Below are positions 32,360-40,767 of a DNA stretch of 64,000 bases, in pieces. Below the pieces are notes generated by a model. It saw nothing but the letters and a program-made list of their open reading frames with translations, did no database searches and had not been told where the DNA came from. Numbering within the stretch: position 1 is the first letter of the stretch; each line of letters begins with the position of its first letter. The position numbers and the translations under genes were made by a program. This DNA comes from Streptomyces nojiriensis (GTDB taxonomy: Bacteria > Actinomycetota > Actinomycetes > Streptomycetales > Streptomycetaceae). Location: assembly GCF_017639205.1 (NCBI RefSeq), contig NZ_CP071139.1:4465001-4529000 (forward strand), written 5' to 3'.

Positions 32360-33628
32360 ATGACGGGGTGGCGTGTCAGGGACTACGCCCAGGACGATCT
32401 CGAAGCGGTGCTCCGAGTCGACGCCGAGAGCGGCACGGCCGAGGAGTCACCTCTCTTCCCGCTCTCGGACGCCGTGGCGGCCCTCCAGGCGCTCCACCCG
32501 GCGGTGGTGGCCACCGCGGACGAGGAGGTGGTCGGCGCCGCGGTGAGCAGGGTGGACGGCGACCGGGCGTGGATCCTGCGCATCAGCATGGCGCCTGCCT
32601 GGCGGCACCAGGGGTTGGGCAGCGACCTGATCACGGCCTTGGAGCACCGGCTGTTCGCCGGTGGTGTTCGCACGGTGCACGCGGCCTTGCCCGACGGCGA
32701 GACCGGTGCCACCGCCCTGCACAACTGCGGCTTCGGCGCCCGGCCCGGCCTGGTCTTCTTCGAGAAGCGCGGGCGGGTGACCCCACAGGCGGTCAGCATG
32801 CTCGCGTCGCTGGGAGCGGAGCTGCCGCCCGGGGGACTGTGGCAGAAGGTCGCGGGCATGCAGCGGGAGAAGGAGCTCATCGAGCGGCGCCTGGTCCTGC
32901 CCCTGGCCCATCCCGAAATGGCCACCCAGCACGGGGTGGAGCTGCCACGGGCGGTGATGCTGTTCGGGCCGCCCGGGACGGGGAAGAGCACGTTCGCGCA
33001 CGCGATCGCCAGCCGTCTGGGATGGCCTTTCCTCGAACTGTTCCCCGCCCGGCTGGCCGCCGAGTACGGGCTGGCCAGCGGCCTGAACCGGCGCTTCGAC
33101 GAGATCGCCCGGCTCGACCACGTCCTGGTCTTCATCGACGAGGTCGAGGAGATCGCCGGGACCCGGAGCGGCGCGGACGCGACCGCGGTCGGCGTCGTCA
33201 ACGAACTGCTCAAGGCGATCGTCCGGTTCCGGGGCCAGGACGGGCGGCTGCTCGTCTGCGCCACGAACGACGTGACCACGCTCGACTCCGCGTTCCTGCG
33301 GCACGGCCGTTTCGACTACGTACTGCCGATCGGCCCGCCCGACGACCGCGCACGAACCGCGCTGTGGGAGAGCTACCTGGCCCGAGCGGGCGCGCAGGCC
33401 GACAGCGCGGTGCTGGCGACCGCCAGCGAGGGGTTCACCCCTGCCGACATCGCCCATGTGGCGCGCACCGTCTCCCAAATCCAGTTCGAGCGCACCTTCG
33501 ACACCGGAGCCCGGGCCCGCCCCACCACCGAGGACTACCTGCGCACGATCGGCGAAACCAGGCCCACGGTCAGCGCGGCCATGGCACAGGAGTTCGCCCG
33601 GCAGACCGAGACGTTCGCCCGCATCTAG
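32360..33628 (+). CDS. GNAT acetyltransferase fused to AAA+ ATPase
   Basis: The 422-residue chain joins two folds. Residues 1-138 are a GNAT domain (RISMAPAWRHQGLGSDLITA, then ALHNCGFGARPGLVFFEK). Residues about 150-400 are an AAA+ ATPase of the FtsH/CDC48-like type. That part has Walker A GPPGTGKST (near 205), Walker B VLVFIDEVEE, sensor-1 CATNDVTTLD and an arginine-finger-like RHGRFDYVLPIG. The ATPase could remodel a protein partner that the GNAT part acetylates, but no partner is known. The stop TAG shares a CTAG with the stop of the converging wHTH gene. No family with a described function was recognised for the fusion. Confidence 0.8.
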   Translation: MTGWRVRDYAQDDLEAVLRVDAESGTAEESPLFPLSDAVAALQALHPAVVATADEEVVGAAVSRVDGDRAWILRISMAPAWRHQGLGSDLITALEHRLFAGGVRTVHAALPDGETGATALHNCGFGARPGLVFFEKRGRVTPQAVSMLASLGAELPPGGLWQKVAGMQREKELIERRLVLPLAHPEMATQHGVELPRAVMLFGPPGTGKSTFAHAIASRLGWPFLELFPARLAAEYGLASGLNRRFDEIARLDHVLVFIDEVEEIAGTRSGADATAVGVVNELLKAIVRFRGQDGRLLVCATNDVTTLDSAFLRHGRFDYVLPIGPPDDRARTALWESYLARAGAQADSAVLATASEGFTPADIAHVARTVSQIQFERTFDTGARARPTTEDYLRTIGETRPTVSAAMAQEFARQTETFARI

Positions 33629-33912
33629 GCCGTCCCCTCCTCCTCCTCCTCCTCCTCCTCTGCCTCCATGCGCCGGATTCCCTCGTGGGTGAGGGTGACC
33701 ATCGCCGGGGTGTTGCCGGGGTCCCAGTCGACGGTGATCAGTCCTTCGCCCGCCAGGTAGGTGCAGGCGGCGGCCAGGTCCTGTTCCGGTACGTGGAGGT
33801 CGCGCCGCAGCTGTGCCCCGGTGATGCCGAGGAGGCGGTTGCCCTCGACGGCTTCGTACAGGACCCGGAGCACCTGGTCGCGGTAGGTCTTGCGTTCGCG
33901 CAATGTGGCCAT
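33625..33912 (-). CDS. Small winged-helix-like protein with poly-Glu tail
   Basis: This 95-residue protein has helices followed by VTLTHEGIRRME, and LLGITGAQLRRDLHVPEQDL resembles a winged-helix recognition region. It could be a small DNA-binding regulator. The C-terminus is a run of glutamates encoded by a (TCC)n microsatellite at about 33636-33660. It ends on a CTAG that is also the stop of the converging AAA+ gene. Similar small proteins occur next to DUF5994 genes in Streptomyces, but no function is known. Confidence 0.65.
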   Translation of the reverse strand: MATLRERKTYRDQVLRVLYEAVEGNRLLGITGAQLRRDLHVPEQDLAAACTYLAGEGLITVDWDPGNTPAMVTLTHEGIRRMEAEEEEEEEEGTA

Positions 33913-33971
33913 GACCGCGTCCTTCCGTGTGTGGGTGGGGTGGGGTGGGCTCCGGGGCCGGTCGGGGGTTC

Positions 33972-34238
33972 TCAGATCTCGTCGGAGTGCGCGCCGGTAC
34001 CGGCCGGGGTCCTGCTGGCTGCCAGCCACGAGCGGGCGGGGCCCGAGGGTGTCGCCGTGTCCACGGTGAGGTGGAGGCGGGTGTTGCCGTCGAGGGCGGG
34101 GTAGCTGCGCTGTTCCGCGCCTGCGAAACAGCGGCGGAGCGCCTCCGCGACCGCTCGGGCGGCTTCCGGAGTGTGCGCGATGATCCGGACCTCGGCGTGC
34201 CCGAGCGAGGGCAGTGTCTGGGTCTCGATGTACTTCAC
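33972..34238 (-). CDS. Hypothetical protein (88 aa)
   Basis: The frame from the GTG at 34238 encodes KYIETQTLPSLGHAEVRIIA and then a helical segment with AEALRRCFAG, ending in a Pro/Ala/Ser-rich tail. The alternating beta-alpha pattern looks like a small folded domain, and codon use fits the strand. No family was recognised. It lies in a minus-strand run of small genes with the wHTH and DUF5994 genes. Confidence 0.55.
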   Translation of the reverse strand: MKYIETQTLPSLGHAEVRIIAHTPEAARAVAEALRRCFAGAEQRSYPALDGNTRLHLTVDTATPSGPARSWLAASRTPAGTGAHSDEI

Positions 34239-34346
34239 GTGGGCGTGGTTCCCTTCAAGGTGGGCGAGAGGCCGGCGGATCGGGGCGCCGGGGCGCCCCG
34301 ACCAGCTGCCCCCGGTCAGAGGCAGGTCTTCAGGTAGGCCTGTTCC

Positions 34347-34535
34347 TCACCGGTCGGCACCCGTGTGGTGGGCTCGACGGCCGGTGTCGTCCGGCAGGCC
34401 GGGAGGCCTCGGCAGGGGGTCACTGAACCGGTAGGCCTCGATCCGCGCCTCGTCCCGGGCGTTCAGCACGTGGATCCAACGCATGGCGACGCCGATCATG
34501 AAGATGATCACCGCGATGAGGACGATGGTCTCCAC
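34347..34535 (-). CDS. Small single-pass membrane protein (62 aa)
   Basis: It has one N-terminal membrane segment (VLIAVIIFMIGVAMRW) and a hydrophilic cytoplasmic tail. GGAGGTGA lies seven bases before the GTG at 34535. A GTG at 34544 would instead overlap the DUF5994 stop as GTGA and add three residues. Either way it is coupled to the DUF5994 gene. Function unknown. Confidence 0.6.
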   Translation of the reverse strand: METIVLIAVIIFMIGVAMRWIHVLNARDEARIEAYRFSDPLPRPPGLPDDTGRRAHHTGADR

Positions 34536-34540
34536 CGAAC

Positions 34541-35113
34541 TCACCTCCAGCCGTTCGCGGACAGCGGGAGGGCGCTTCGACCCATCGCGACCCCGAACGG
34601 GGACATGCAGGCCCCGCCTTCGCCCTCCCAAGTGGCTTCCCGGCGGCGGGCGTCGCGGATGCCGCGCCCGATGACGATCTCGTTGGCCATCAGGACGTCC
34701 GCGGCCAGGACGCTGCCCGGGATCGCGGCGGCGGCCATCAGCCTTGCCGCGGCCGCGGGCTCGGTCTCGGGCGGGATCACCAGGAGGTCCCAGCGGCCGA
34801 CGGTGTAGGAGAGCAGGATCAGCTTGTCGGGGTCCTGTTCCGTGAACCAGCCCACGTGCAGCACGTGCCCGGCCACGGCAACCTTGCGCGGGACGACCGG
34901 CCAGCGGCTGGGGTTCACGCTGACGCGGGTGATGCGCCCCCAGCTCTCGTCCAGAGCGGCGGCGAGAGCGGGGAGCTCGGCTTCGAGGTCACGTGAGCGG
35001 GGCCACCAGGCACCGTCCAGCGTGCCTGCCAGAGCGGTCTTCGGCGTCAGGGACAGGCGGGCCGGGCGCAGGACAACAGCCGGCTGCGCAGCGCGGTCGA
35101 GGGTCGTGGTCAT
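34541..35113 (-). CDS. DUF5994 family protein
   Basis: This 190-residue protein has the LDGAWWPRSRDLEAELPALA signature shared with the protein at 35432-35929. It is followed by RVSVNPSRWP and a segment ending in WDLLVIPPETEP. The family is common in Streptomyces, often in several copies, and has no known function. The C-terminus here (after about residue 150) extends beyond its paralogue. The start is the ATG at 35113; the divergent paralogue begins 319 bases away, leaving a gap that holds both promoters. Confidence 0.75.
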   Translation of the reverse strand: MTTTLDRAAQPAVVLRPARLSLTPKTALAGTLDGAWWPRSRDLEAELPALAAALDESWGRITRVSVNPSRWPVVPRKVAVAGHVLHVGWFTEQDPDKLILLSYTVGRWDLLVIPPETEPAAAARLMAAAAIPGSVLAADVLMANEIVIGRGIRDARRREATWEGEGGACMSPFGVAMGRSALPLSANGWR

Positions 35114-35431
35114 GTCGCGGACCCGTCCCCGGACCGTTCGAGAACGGCCCGGTGCAGTGATCGCCGGAAACGACGTCCGCGTGGGAGCGGGTGTGCGAAA
35201 TACTCCCGGTCTCTTCACCGTACTCCGGTTCGCGATCCAGGAAGCCGCTTCTGACCAGGTATTTTCCGGCGCAGCCGGCGAGAGCGGCACAGTCGGTTCC
35301 CCTCGCCGCACCGTGAGGCTGGGCGGAGTACCGTGAAACGACGGAGACGTTTCCCAGCTCAACAGCCTTTTCGACGCCGCTGGCGGCCGTCGAACGGGGT
35401 GTGGGCGCACCGCGAGACAGGCGGAACCACC

Positions 35432-35929
35432 ATGGCCGCATCAGACGACCCCGCCCCTTCGAAGCTCCTCCCGGACGCGATCCACCAAGCGGTCAAGCCG
35501 GGCGCCGCCCTGCTCCGGCTGGAAACCACACAGTCCCGCCAAGGGCTCCTGGACGGCGCCTGGTGGCCGCGCTCCCGGGACGTCACGACCGAGCTGCCGG
35601 CACTGATCACGGCACTGACCGCGCACCTCGGACCCATCACGCGGGTCGGCCTGGACACCTCCGCCTGGCAGGCCGTGCCGACCCGCCTGGTCATCGACGG
35701 CCAGGTCGTGCACCTCGACGCCGACCCCGTCGGCGACGACACAGTCCTCGTCACTCGCGGCCACAACGACCACTTCGCCCTGCTGGTGGTCCCCCCGGAC
35801 ACCACCGCCGACGCGGCCCGCGAAGCGATGGCCCGCGCCGTCCGCGCCGACAACGTCACGCAGGCCACTCAGATCCTCATCGCGACCACACCCGAACCTG
35901 AGGACGGCGCCGCCGAGGCGGCGGGCTGA
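35432..35929 (+). CDS. DUF5994 family protein (paralogue)
   Basis: The 165-residue protein shares DGAWWPRSRD, LITALTAHLGPITRVGLD and LLVVPPDTTADAAREAM with the divergent gene at 34541-35113. Two paralogues back to back suggest a local duplication and perhaps a heteromer. The ATG at 35432 is preceded by gcggaaccacc. Function unknown. Confidence 0.75.
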   Translation: MAASDDPAPSKLLPDAIHQAVKPGAALLRLETTQSRQGLLDGAWWPRSRDVTTELPALITALTAHLGPITRVGLDTSAWQAVPTRLVIDGQVVHLDADPVGDDTVLVTRGHNDHFALLVVPPDTTADAAREAMARAVRADNVTQATQILIATTPEPEDGAAEAAG

Positions 35930-35939
35930 CCCCGAATCC

Positions 35940-36140
35940 TCAGAGCCCCTCGTCGTGCAGGTCCTCTTCGCGCAGAAGATCGTCCTCGCGGTGGCGCGAG
36001 GTCTCCTTCTGACCGGTCTTGTGTCCCTTCTCGCGGGAGGACTTGCCGGGCTGCGGCTGCGCAGGGTCTCCGGGGCGATGGTGTTCCTGAGCCTCGCGCC
36101 CCTTGCCCGGCTCCTGGCGCTTGTCCTGCCTACTGTCCAT
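35940..36140 (-). CDS. Small disordered hydrophilic protein (66 aa)
   Basis: MDSRQDKRQEPGKGREAQEH opens a chain rich in K, R, E, D, Q and P with almost no hydrophobic residues. It looks like the small stress-type disordered proteins of actinobacteria. GAGGAG lies eight bases upstream of the ATG at 36140. It converges with the DUF5994 paralogue, 10 bases apart. The call rests on the ribosome binding site and composition only. Confidence 0.5.
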   Translation of the reverse strand: MDSRQDKRQEPGKGREAQEHHRPGDPAQPQPGKSSREKGHKTGQKETSRHREDDLLREEDLHDEGL

Positions 36141-36728
36141 GACGGTGACTCCTCTTGATGCGTGGGCTACGGATGCCTCTCCGATCACGCTGACACGCGC
36201 CGCGACGGTCTGCATCACGTCGACCGCGAAGCGAGGCACGCGGATGACGCACTTCGCCTGAGTGGCGGCGTCGGAAGGTCGGCGAAGCCAGAGTGCTCGG
36301 TGGCCGCCGCTGTGGCCGTGCTGCCGGGTGCATGCCCCTTGACCGGCTCAGGTCGAGGCAGGGTCGGTCAGGGCTGGCGTCACCCGTTCGGCCAGGAGCG
36401 CGTTAGGGCCCCGGAGTCGTGTGGGCGCCCGGCATTCTTTTGGGGTGCAACGAGGCCGTCCGACCATCGGGAGAGTCGATCACCCAGTCGTTGCAGGCCA
36501 ACATGACATCGGGCCAGGTGCGTTGCCCCATGGGCCGACTTCGTGATCGTGATCACGACCGTGGACGATCAGGACGCCGCGCGGAAGCCGTCGCGCCGGC
36601 GGTGGACGCGAATCCGGCCGGCGACCGGCGCGAAGCCCTGGAGAAGCACTCGGGGGACTTCGCCGTCTGCCGCGCCGTCCCGGGCCGTCCGCTCGCGCAT
36701 CGCTCACGCACAGGCCCGGAAACGACTT
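36141..36728. other. About 590 bp without a convincing gene
   Basis: Several short frames exist but none has a Shine-Dalgarno together with a family-like sequence. A fragment near 36540 (FVIVITTVDDQDAAR) slightly resembles the start of CutA proteins but loses the frame at once. The region looks like decayed sequence at the right edge of the accessory island. Confidence 0.4.
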
Positions 36729-36762
36729 AGCGCCCCAACTGGCCAAAACCAGATGGGGCGCT
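36729..36762. terminator. Hairpin terminator of tRNA-Lys
   Basis: agcgcccca and its complement form a 9-base stem around a 16-base loop. It lies about 43 bases past the 3' end of tRNA-Lys in its direction of transcription. Confidence 0.65.
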
Positions 36763-36804
36763 AGGTAGCAGGTCAGAGGGGTTAACTCCCCTGCCTGTGA
36801 GCGG

Positions 36805-36877
36805 TAGGCCATGTCGGACTCGAACCGACAACCAACGGATTAAAAGTCCGCTGCTCTGCCAATTGAGCTAATGGCCC
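36805..36877 (-). tRNA. tRNA-Lys (TTT)
   Basis: The 73-nt cloverleaf has acceptor arms gggccat and atggcct, and anticodon loop cttttaa with anticodon TTT. CCA is not encoded. It marks the right edge of the accessory island. No duplicated 3' end fragment of this tRNA was noticed in the island, so no att site can be proposed. Confidence 0.93.
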
Positions 36878-37030
36878 TCCAGGTGCTCACCCCAGAGCAT
36901 AGCCGGACCGCGCCGGTCAGCCGATCGGGTATCCGCCGACCGGCCTGTCGCCGACGGTCCGGTGGGGCTGCGCAGGGCCTCGGAGCGGTCCCCGAAAGGG
37001 GGTTACGCGCCATCAGTTCCCGGAAGCGAG

Positions 37031-37072
37031 GAAAGGGCCCGTACGACACCTTGGTGTCGTACGGGCCCTTTC
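37031..37072. terminator. Terminator of the DEAD-box helicase gene
   Basis: A 20-base perfect stem (gaaagggcccgtacgacacc and complement) with a minimal loop starts 24 bases past the helicase stop. The arm ends supply a short T tract on the minus strand. Confidence 0.85.
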
Positions 37073-37095
37073 TCAGGGGTTCAGCTCAGCTGCGA

Positions 37096-39444
37096 TCAGC
37101 CGTTGCGCTTCCAGCGCGGCTTGTCGTCGCGGCGGCCGCCGAAGCCGCCGGTGGAACCGGAGCCGGACGGACGGTGGTCGTCACGGCGGCCGTACGGGCG
37201 GTCGCCGCCACCGGAGCGGAAGCCGCCGGCCGGACGGTCGTCACGACGGAAGCCACCACCGGACGGACGGTCGCCACCGGAGCGGAAGCCGCCCGACGGA
37301 CGGTCGTCGCGGTTGAAGCCGCCCGAGGGGCGGTCGTCGCGGTTGAAGCCGCCGGAGGGGCGGTCGTCGCGGCGGAAGCCACCACGGTCGCCACCACGGT
37401 CATCGCGGTTGAAGCCACCGGACGGACGGTCGTCACGACGGAAGCCACCACCGGACGGACGGTCGCCACCGGAGCGGAAGCCACCCGACGGACGGTCGTC
37501 GCGGCGGAACCCACCACGGTCGCCACCACGGTCATCGCGGTTGAAGCCACCGGACGGACGGTCGTCACGACGGAAGCCACCACCGGACGGACGGTCGCCA
37601 CCGGAGCGGAAGCCACCCGACGGACGGTCGTCGCGGCGGAACCCACCACGGTCGCCACCACGGTCGTCACGGTTGAAGCCACCCGACGGACGGCCACCGC
37701 GGTCACCGCGGTCGTCGCGGCGGAAGCCGCCACGGTCGCCACCGCGGTCGCCGCCGCGGTTGTCGCGACGCTCGAAGTTGCCACGGTCGTCACGCTGGGC
37801 GCGGTGCTCCTCGCGGCGCTCCTGCGCGGCGATCTCCGCGGCAGCGGCGGCTGCAGCAGCCGCGACCTCGGCCTCGGCGGCCTCGGCCACCTCGGCGACA
37901 GCGGCCTCCGGGTCCTCGCCGCGCTCACGGGCGGAGCGGGCGACCAGGCGGTCGGCCTCCTCGCGCAGCTCCACGGCACGGCGCGACAGGCGCTCGAGCT
38001 GCTTGGTGAGCTCGGCGACCTCGCGCTCGGCCTGCTTGGCGGCGTTGTTCGCGGAGTCGGCCTGGACCTCGGTCAGCGAACGGGCACCGGTGATCTCGGC
38101 GACCTCGGGCTCGAAGGCGCCGGCGCCCTGGACGATGTGACGCGAGGCGTCGACGCCCGCGTCCTCCATCAGGCGGAAGATCTGGCGGCGCTGGTGCGGC
38201 AGCGCGAGGGAGACCACGACACCGGACTTGCCGGCGCGGGCGGTACGGCCCGAGCGGTGCAGGTAGTCCTTGTGGTCGCCGGCCGGGTCCACGTTCAGGA
38301 CCAGGTCGATGCCGTCGACGTGGATGCCGCGGGCGGCGACGTCGGTGGCGACGAGCGCGTTGACGTAGCCGTCCTTGAAGTCGGCGAGGACGCGGGTACG
38401 GGCACCCTGCGTCATGCCGCCGTGCAGCGCGTCGGCCTTCACGCCGGCCTCGACGAGCTGCTCGGCGATGCGGTCGGCGCCCAGCTGGGTGCGGACGAAG
38501 ATGATGGTGCGGCCCTTGCGGGCGGCGATGGCGGCCGTGACCGGCGCCTTGTCCTTCGGCTTCACGACGAGGACGTGGTGCGTCATGGTCGTGACGTTGC
38601 CCTGCGCGCTGTCGACCTCGTGCGTGACGGGGTTGGACAGGTAGCGCTTGACCAGGGTGCCGATCTCGTTCTCCATGGTGGCGGAGAAGAGCATGCGCTG
38701 GCCGCCGCCGGGGATCTGGTCGAGCAGCTCGGTGACCTCGGGCAGGAAGCCCAGGTCGGCCATCTGGTCGGCCTCGTCGAGGACCGCGATCTGGACGTTC
38801 TCCAGGGAGCAGGCGCCACGGTTGATGATGTCGCGCAGACGGCCGGGGGTGGCGACGAGGACGTCGACACCGCGCTCCAGGGCGTAGATCTGGTTGCTCA
38901 TGGAGGTACCGCCGCAGACGACCTTCATCTTCAGGCCGAGCACGTCGCCGTAGGGCTGGAGCGCGTCCGCGACCTGCATCGCGAGCTCACGGGTCGGCGT
39001 GAGGATGATGGCGCGGGGCTTCTTCTTCTCCGTGTGACCGCCGGCCAGGGCGGCCAGGGTCGGCAGACCGAAGGAGAGGGTCTTGCCGGAGCCGGTGCGG
39101 CCGCGGCCCAGGATGTCCTTGCCGGCCAGGGCGTCCGGGATGGTCGCGGCCTGGATCGGGAAGGGGGTGGTGACGCCGTTCTGCGCGAGCTTGCGCACGA
39201 CACCCTCGGGGAGACCGAGGTCGCCGAAGGTGATCGAGGGCTCCGTGTCGGCGTCGTCGTCGTCGAAGTCGGTGGTCGAGTCCTCGAAGGACCCGTCGGT
39301 GTTCACGTCGGCCTCGAGGGCCTCGATGATCTCGTCGGCCTCAGCGGCCTCGATCGCCTCGGTGACCACGAGGGCCTCGGCGTCGATCATCTCGTTGGAG
39401 TCGTTCTCGGGCATGACGGAACGGTCAGAGCTGGAAATGGACAT
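37096..39444 (-). CDS. DEAD-box RNA helicase with repetitive RGG-type tail
   Basis: This 782-residue helicase has an acidic N-terminus (about 1-70), the Q-motif region GVTTPFPIQ, Walker A GRTGSGKT, DEAD in VLDEADQMAD, SAT in LFSATME and HRSGRTARAG at the end of the second RecA domain (about 440). A helical segment (about 480-530) is followed by a long disordered tail rich in Arg, Gly, Asp and Phe (RDDRPSGGF/GDRGGFRRDD, about 580-770). Such tails bind RNA and can drive condensate formation. The enzyme probably remodels rRNA or mRNA, especially in the cold. The tail is coded by DNA repeats of 132 bp. The start is the ATG at 39444. Confidence 0.93.
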   Translation of the reverse strand: MSISSSDRSVMPENDSNEMIDAEALVVTEAIEAAEADEIIEALEADVNTDGSFEDSTTDFDDDDADTEPSITFGDLGLPEGVVRKLAQNGVTTPFPIQAATIPDALAGKDILGRGRTGSGKTLSFGLPTLAALAGGHTEKKKPRAIILTPTRELAMQVADALQPYGDVLGLKMKVVCGGTSMSNQIYALERGVDVLVATPGRLRDIINRGACSLENVQIAVLDEADQMADLGFLPEVTELLDQIPGGGQRMLFSATMENEIGTLVKRYLSNPVTHEVDSAQGNVTTMTHHVLVVKPKDKAPVTAAIAARKGRTIIFVRTQLGADRIAEQLVEAGVKADALHGGMTQGARTRVLADFKDGYVNALVATDVAARGIHVDGIDLVLNVDPAGDHKDYLHRSGRTARAGKSGVVVSLALPHQRRQIFRLMEDAGVDASRHIVQGAGAFEPEVAEITGARSLTEVQADSANNAAKQAEREVAELTKQLERLSRRAVELREEADRLVARSARERGEDPEAAVAEVAEAAEAEVAAAAAAAAAEIAAQERREEHRAQRDDRGNFERRDNRGGDRGGDRGGFRRDDRGDRGGRPSGGFNRDDRGGDRGGFRRDDRPSGGFRSGGDRPSGGGFRRDDRPSGGFNRDDRGGDRGGFRRDDRPSGGFRSGGDRPSGGGFRRDDRPSGGFNRDDRGGDRGGFRRDDRPSGGFNRDDRPSGGFNRDDRPSGGFRSGGDRPSGGGFRRDDRPAGGFRSGGGDRPYGRRDDHRPSGSGSTGGFGGRRDDKPRWKRNG
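37401..37664. repeat. 132-bp tandem repeats in the helicase tail
   Basis: Two consecutive copies of 132 bp (37401-37532 and 37533-37664) are essentially identical, and degenerate copies continue on both sides. Each unit codes for 44 residues of the RGG-type tail, so gain or loss keeps the frame. The lack of synonymous drift points to recent duplication or ongoing conversion. Confidence 0.85.
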
Positions 39445-39722
39445 GCGAAATGCGAAACCTTCCGGAGTCTCGGCACGCGCCCAAACTCCGTGAATCGCAA
39501 ATCGACCGCCTCAATGCGGTCAGCCACGGCTAGGGAGAGTACGCGCCACACGGCGCTCTTCGGATTCGGCGCCGGGCAATGGGATCAAACGATCTATAAC
39601 CATACGCACCCTCCCCGGGGTCTGGCAAGTCGCCCCTGCAGAAATGCCTCTGACCTGCGAAGACGCCCCCAGTGCCGATGCCGGACCGGGCCCTGCCGGA
39701 CCCGGCCGGGTGCCCGCCGGGC

Positions 39723-40268
39723 CTAGAGCTCGGGGGCCGGCTGGGTGGTCGGCGCCGGCTGCGGAGTCGGCGGCGCCAACGTGGGTTCCGTCACAGGAGG
39801 AGTCGTGGCCGGCGGCGCCGGGGTCGGGCTCGCCGACTGCTGCCCGCCGGCCGAACCGCCCGGGCCGCCGGAGCCGCCGCCCGCCCCGCCCGACCCGCCC
39901 GTGGCGGGCTGCTGCGGGCCCTGTCCGCCCGCGCCGCCGCCCGGTCCCGCCGACGGCGCGGGCACCCCCGGCCGGCCGCTCGGCGCGCCCGGACTCGGCG
40001 AGGCCCCGGTCGCACCGGAGGCCTTGCCGTCCTCCTTGGGCCTGCTGTCCTGGCTCCCCGTACCCTCCTTCGCGCCGTGCCCGTTGCCGCGGACCCCGGA
40101 GCCCCGTCCCGCGACCGTCCCCGCGCCCGCCTCGGCGCCGCCGTGGCGGCCCCCCGGAGCGGAGGGCCCGGGCTTCGCCGCGTCCTCACCGACACTCATG
40201 CAGCCGGCCGTCGCCGCGACCGCGAGCGCGGTGACGGCCAGTCGGAGGGAAGCGGACAACTGGCGCAC
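39723..40268 (-). CDS. Pro/Gly-rich putative lipoprotein
   Basis: This 181-residue protein starts with a signal peptide ending in the lipobox ATAGC (Cys near residue 23), so it is probably lipid-anchored outside the membrane. The rest is Gly/Pro/Ala/Ser/Thr-rich and without a recognisable domain (GGSGGAGGGSGGPGGSAGG). It may span part of the cell wall. A T/A/P-rich C-terminus (PTLAPPTPQPAPTTQPAP) follows. It lies 278 bases upstream-side of the helicase gene start, on the same strand. Function unknown. Confidence 0.65.
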   Translation of the reverse strand: MRQLSASLRLAVTALAVAATAGCMSVGEDAAKPGPSAPGGRHGGAEAGAGTVAGRGSGVRGNGHGAKEGTGSQDSRPKEDGKASGATGASPSPGAPSGRPGVPAPSAGPGGGAGGQGPQQPATGGSGGAGGGSGGPGGSAGGQQSASPTPAPPATTPPVTEPTLAPPTPQPAPTTQPAPEL

Positions 40269-40392
40269 GGGGGCACCTCCGGAGCCTGAGGGTGAACTTT
40301 CCGCATGAGCGGGTCAATGTGCCCAACTCCCTTTGACCCGTTAGGGACACGCCCTCCGGCGAACCCCTGGGGCGGAGCCCCGGGCCGCACCC

Positions 40393-40767
40393 TCAGCCGA
40401 AGAGCCGCCGCGCCACCTGCGACCCGAGGTGCACCGCGCCCAGCCCGACCAGTACCGACATCACCACGTTCGCCGCGGCCAGGAACCCCCGGCCGCGTTC
40501 GGCCAGCCGCAACGTCTCGTACGAGAACGTCGAATACGTGCTGAGCGCCCCGCACAGACCGGCCCCGAGCAGCAGCTGCAGCCGCGAGGAGGCGGCTCCC
40601 TCCAGCGCCGCCCCGGCCAGTGCCCCGAGCACCAGACACGCGGCCGCGTTGACCACGAAGGTGCCCCAGGGGAAGAGGGAGTCGTGCCGCGCCTGCACCG
40701 CACGGTCCAGCAGGTAGCGCAGCGGCGCGCCGACGGCCGCACCCGCCACCACGAGCAGCCAGTTCAC
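40393..40767 (-). CDS. crcB: Fluoride channel CrcB/Fluc (second copy)
   Basis: The 124-residue protein has four membrane segments. It carries the Fluc signature GTFVVNAAACLVLG and the STYSTFSYE pore motif. Fluc proteins form double-barrelled channels that export fluoride. Its GTG start overlaps the stop of the other crcB gene as GTGA (40764-40767). Two adjacent genes with different sequences usually mean a heterodimer. Confidence 0.93.
   Translation of the reverse strand: MNWLLVVAGAAVGAPLRYLLDRAVQARHDSLFPWGTFVVNAAACLVLGALAGAALEGAASSRLQLLLGAGLCGALSTYSTFSYETLRLAERGRGFLAAANVVMSVLVGLGAVHLGSQVARRLFG

Noticed and set aside
36162..36506. 114-residue frame in the gap before tRNA-Lys
   Set aside because: No ribosome binding site, no family-like pattern and irregular codon use.
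36419..36764. CutA-like fragment before tRNA-Lys
   Set aside because: Only about 15 residues (FVIVITTVDDQDAAR) look similar and the frame gives no further match.
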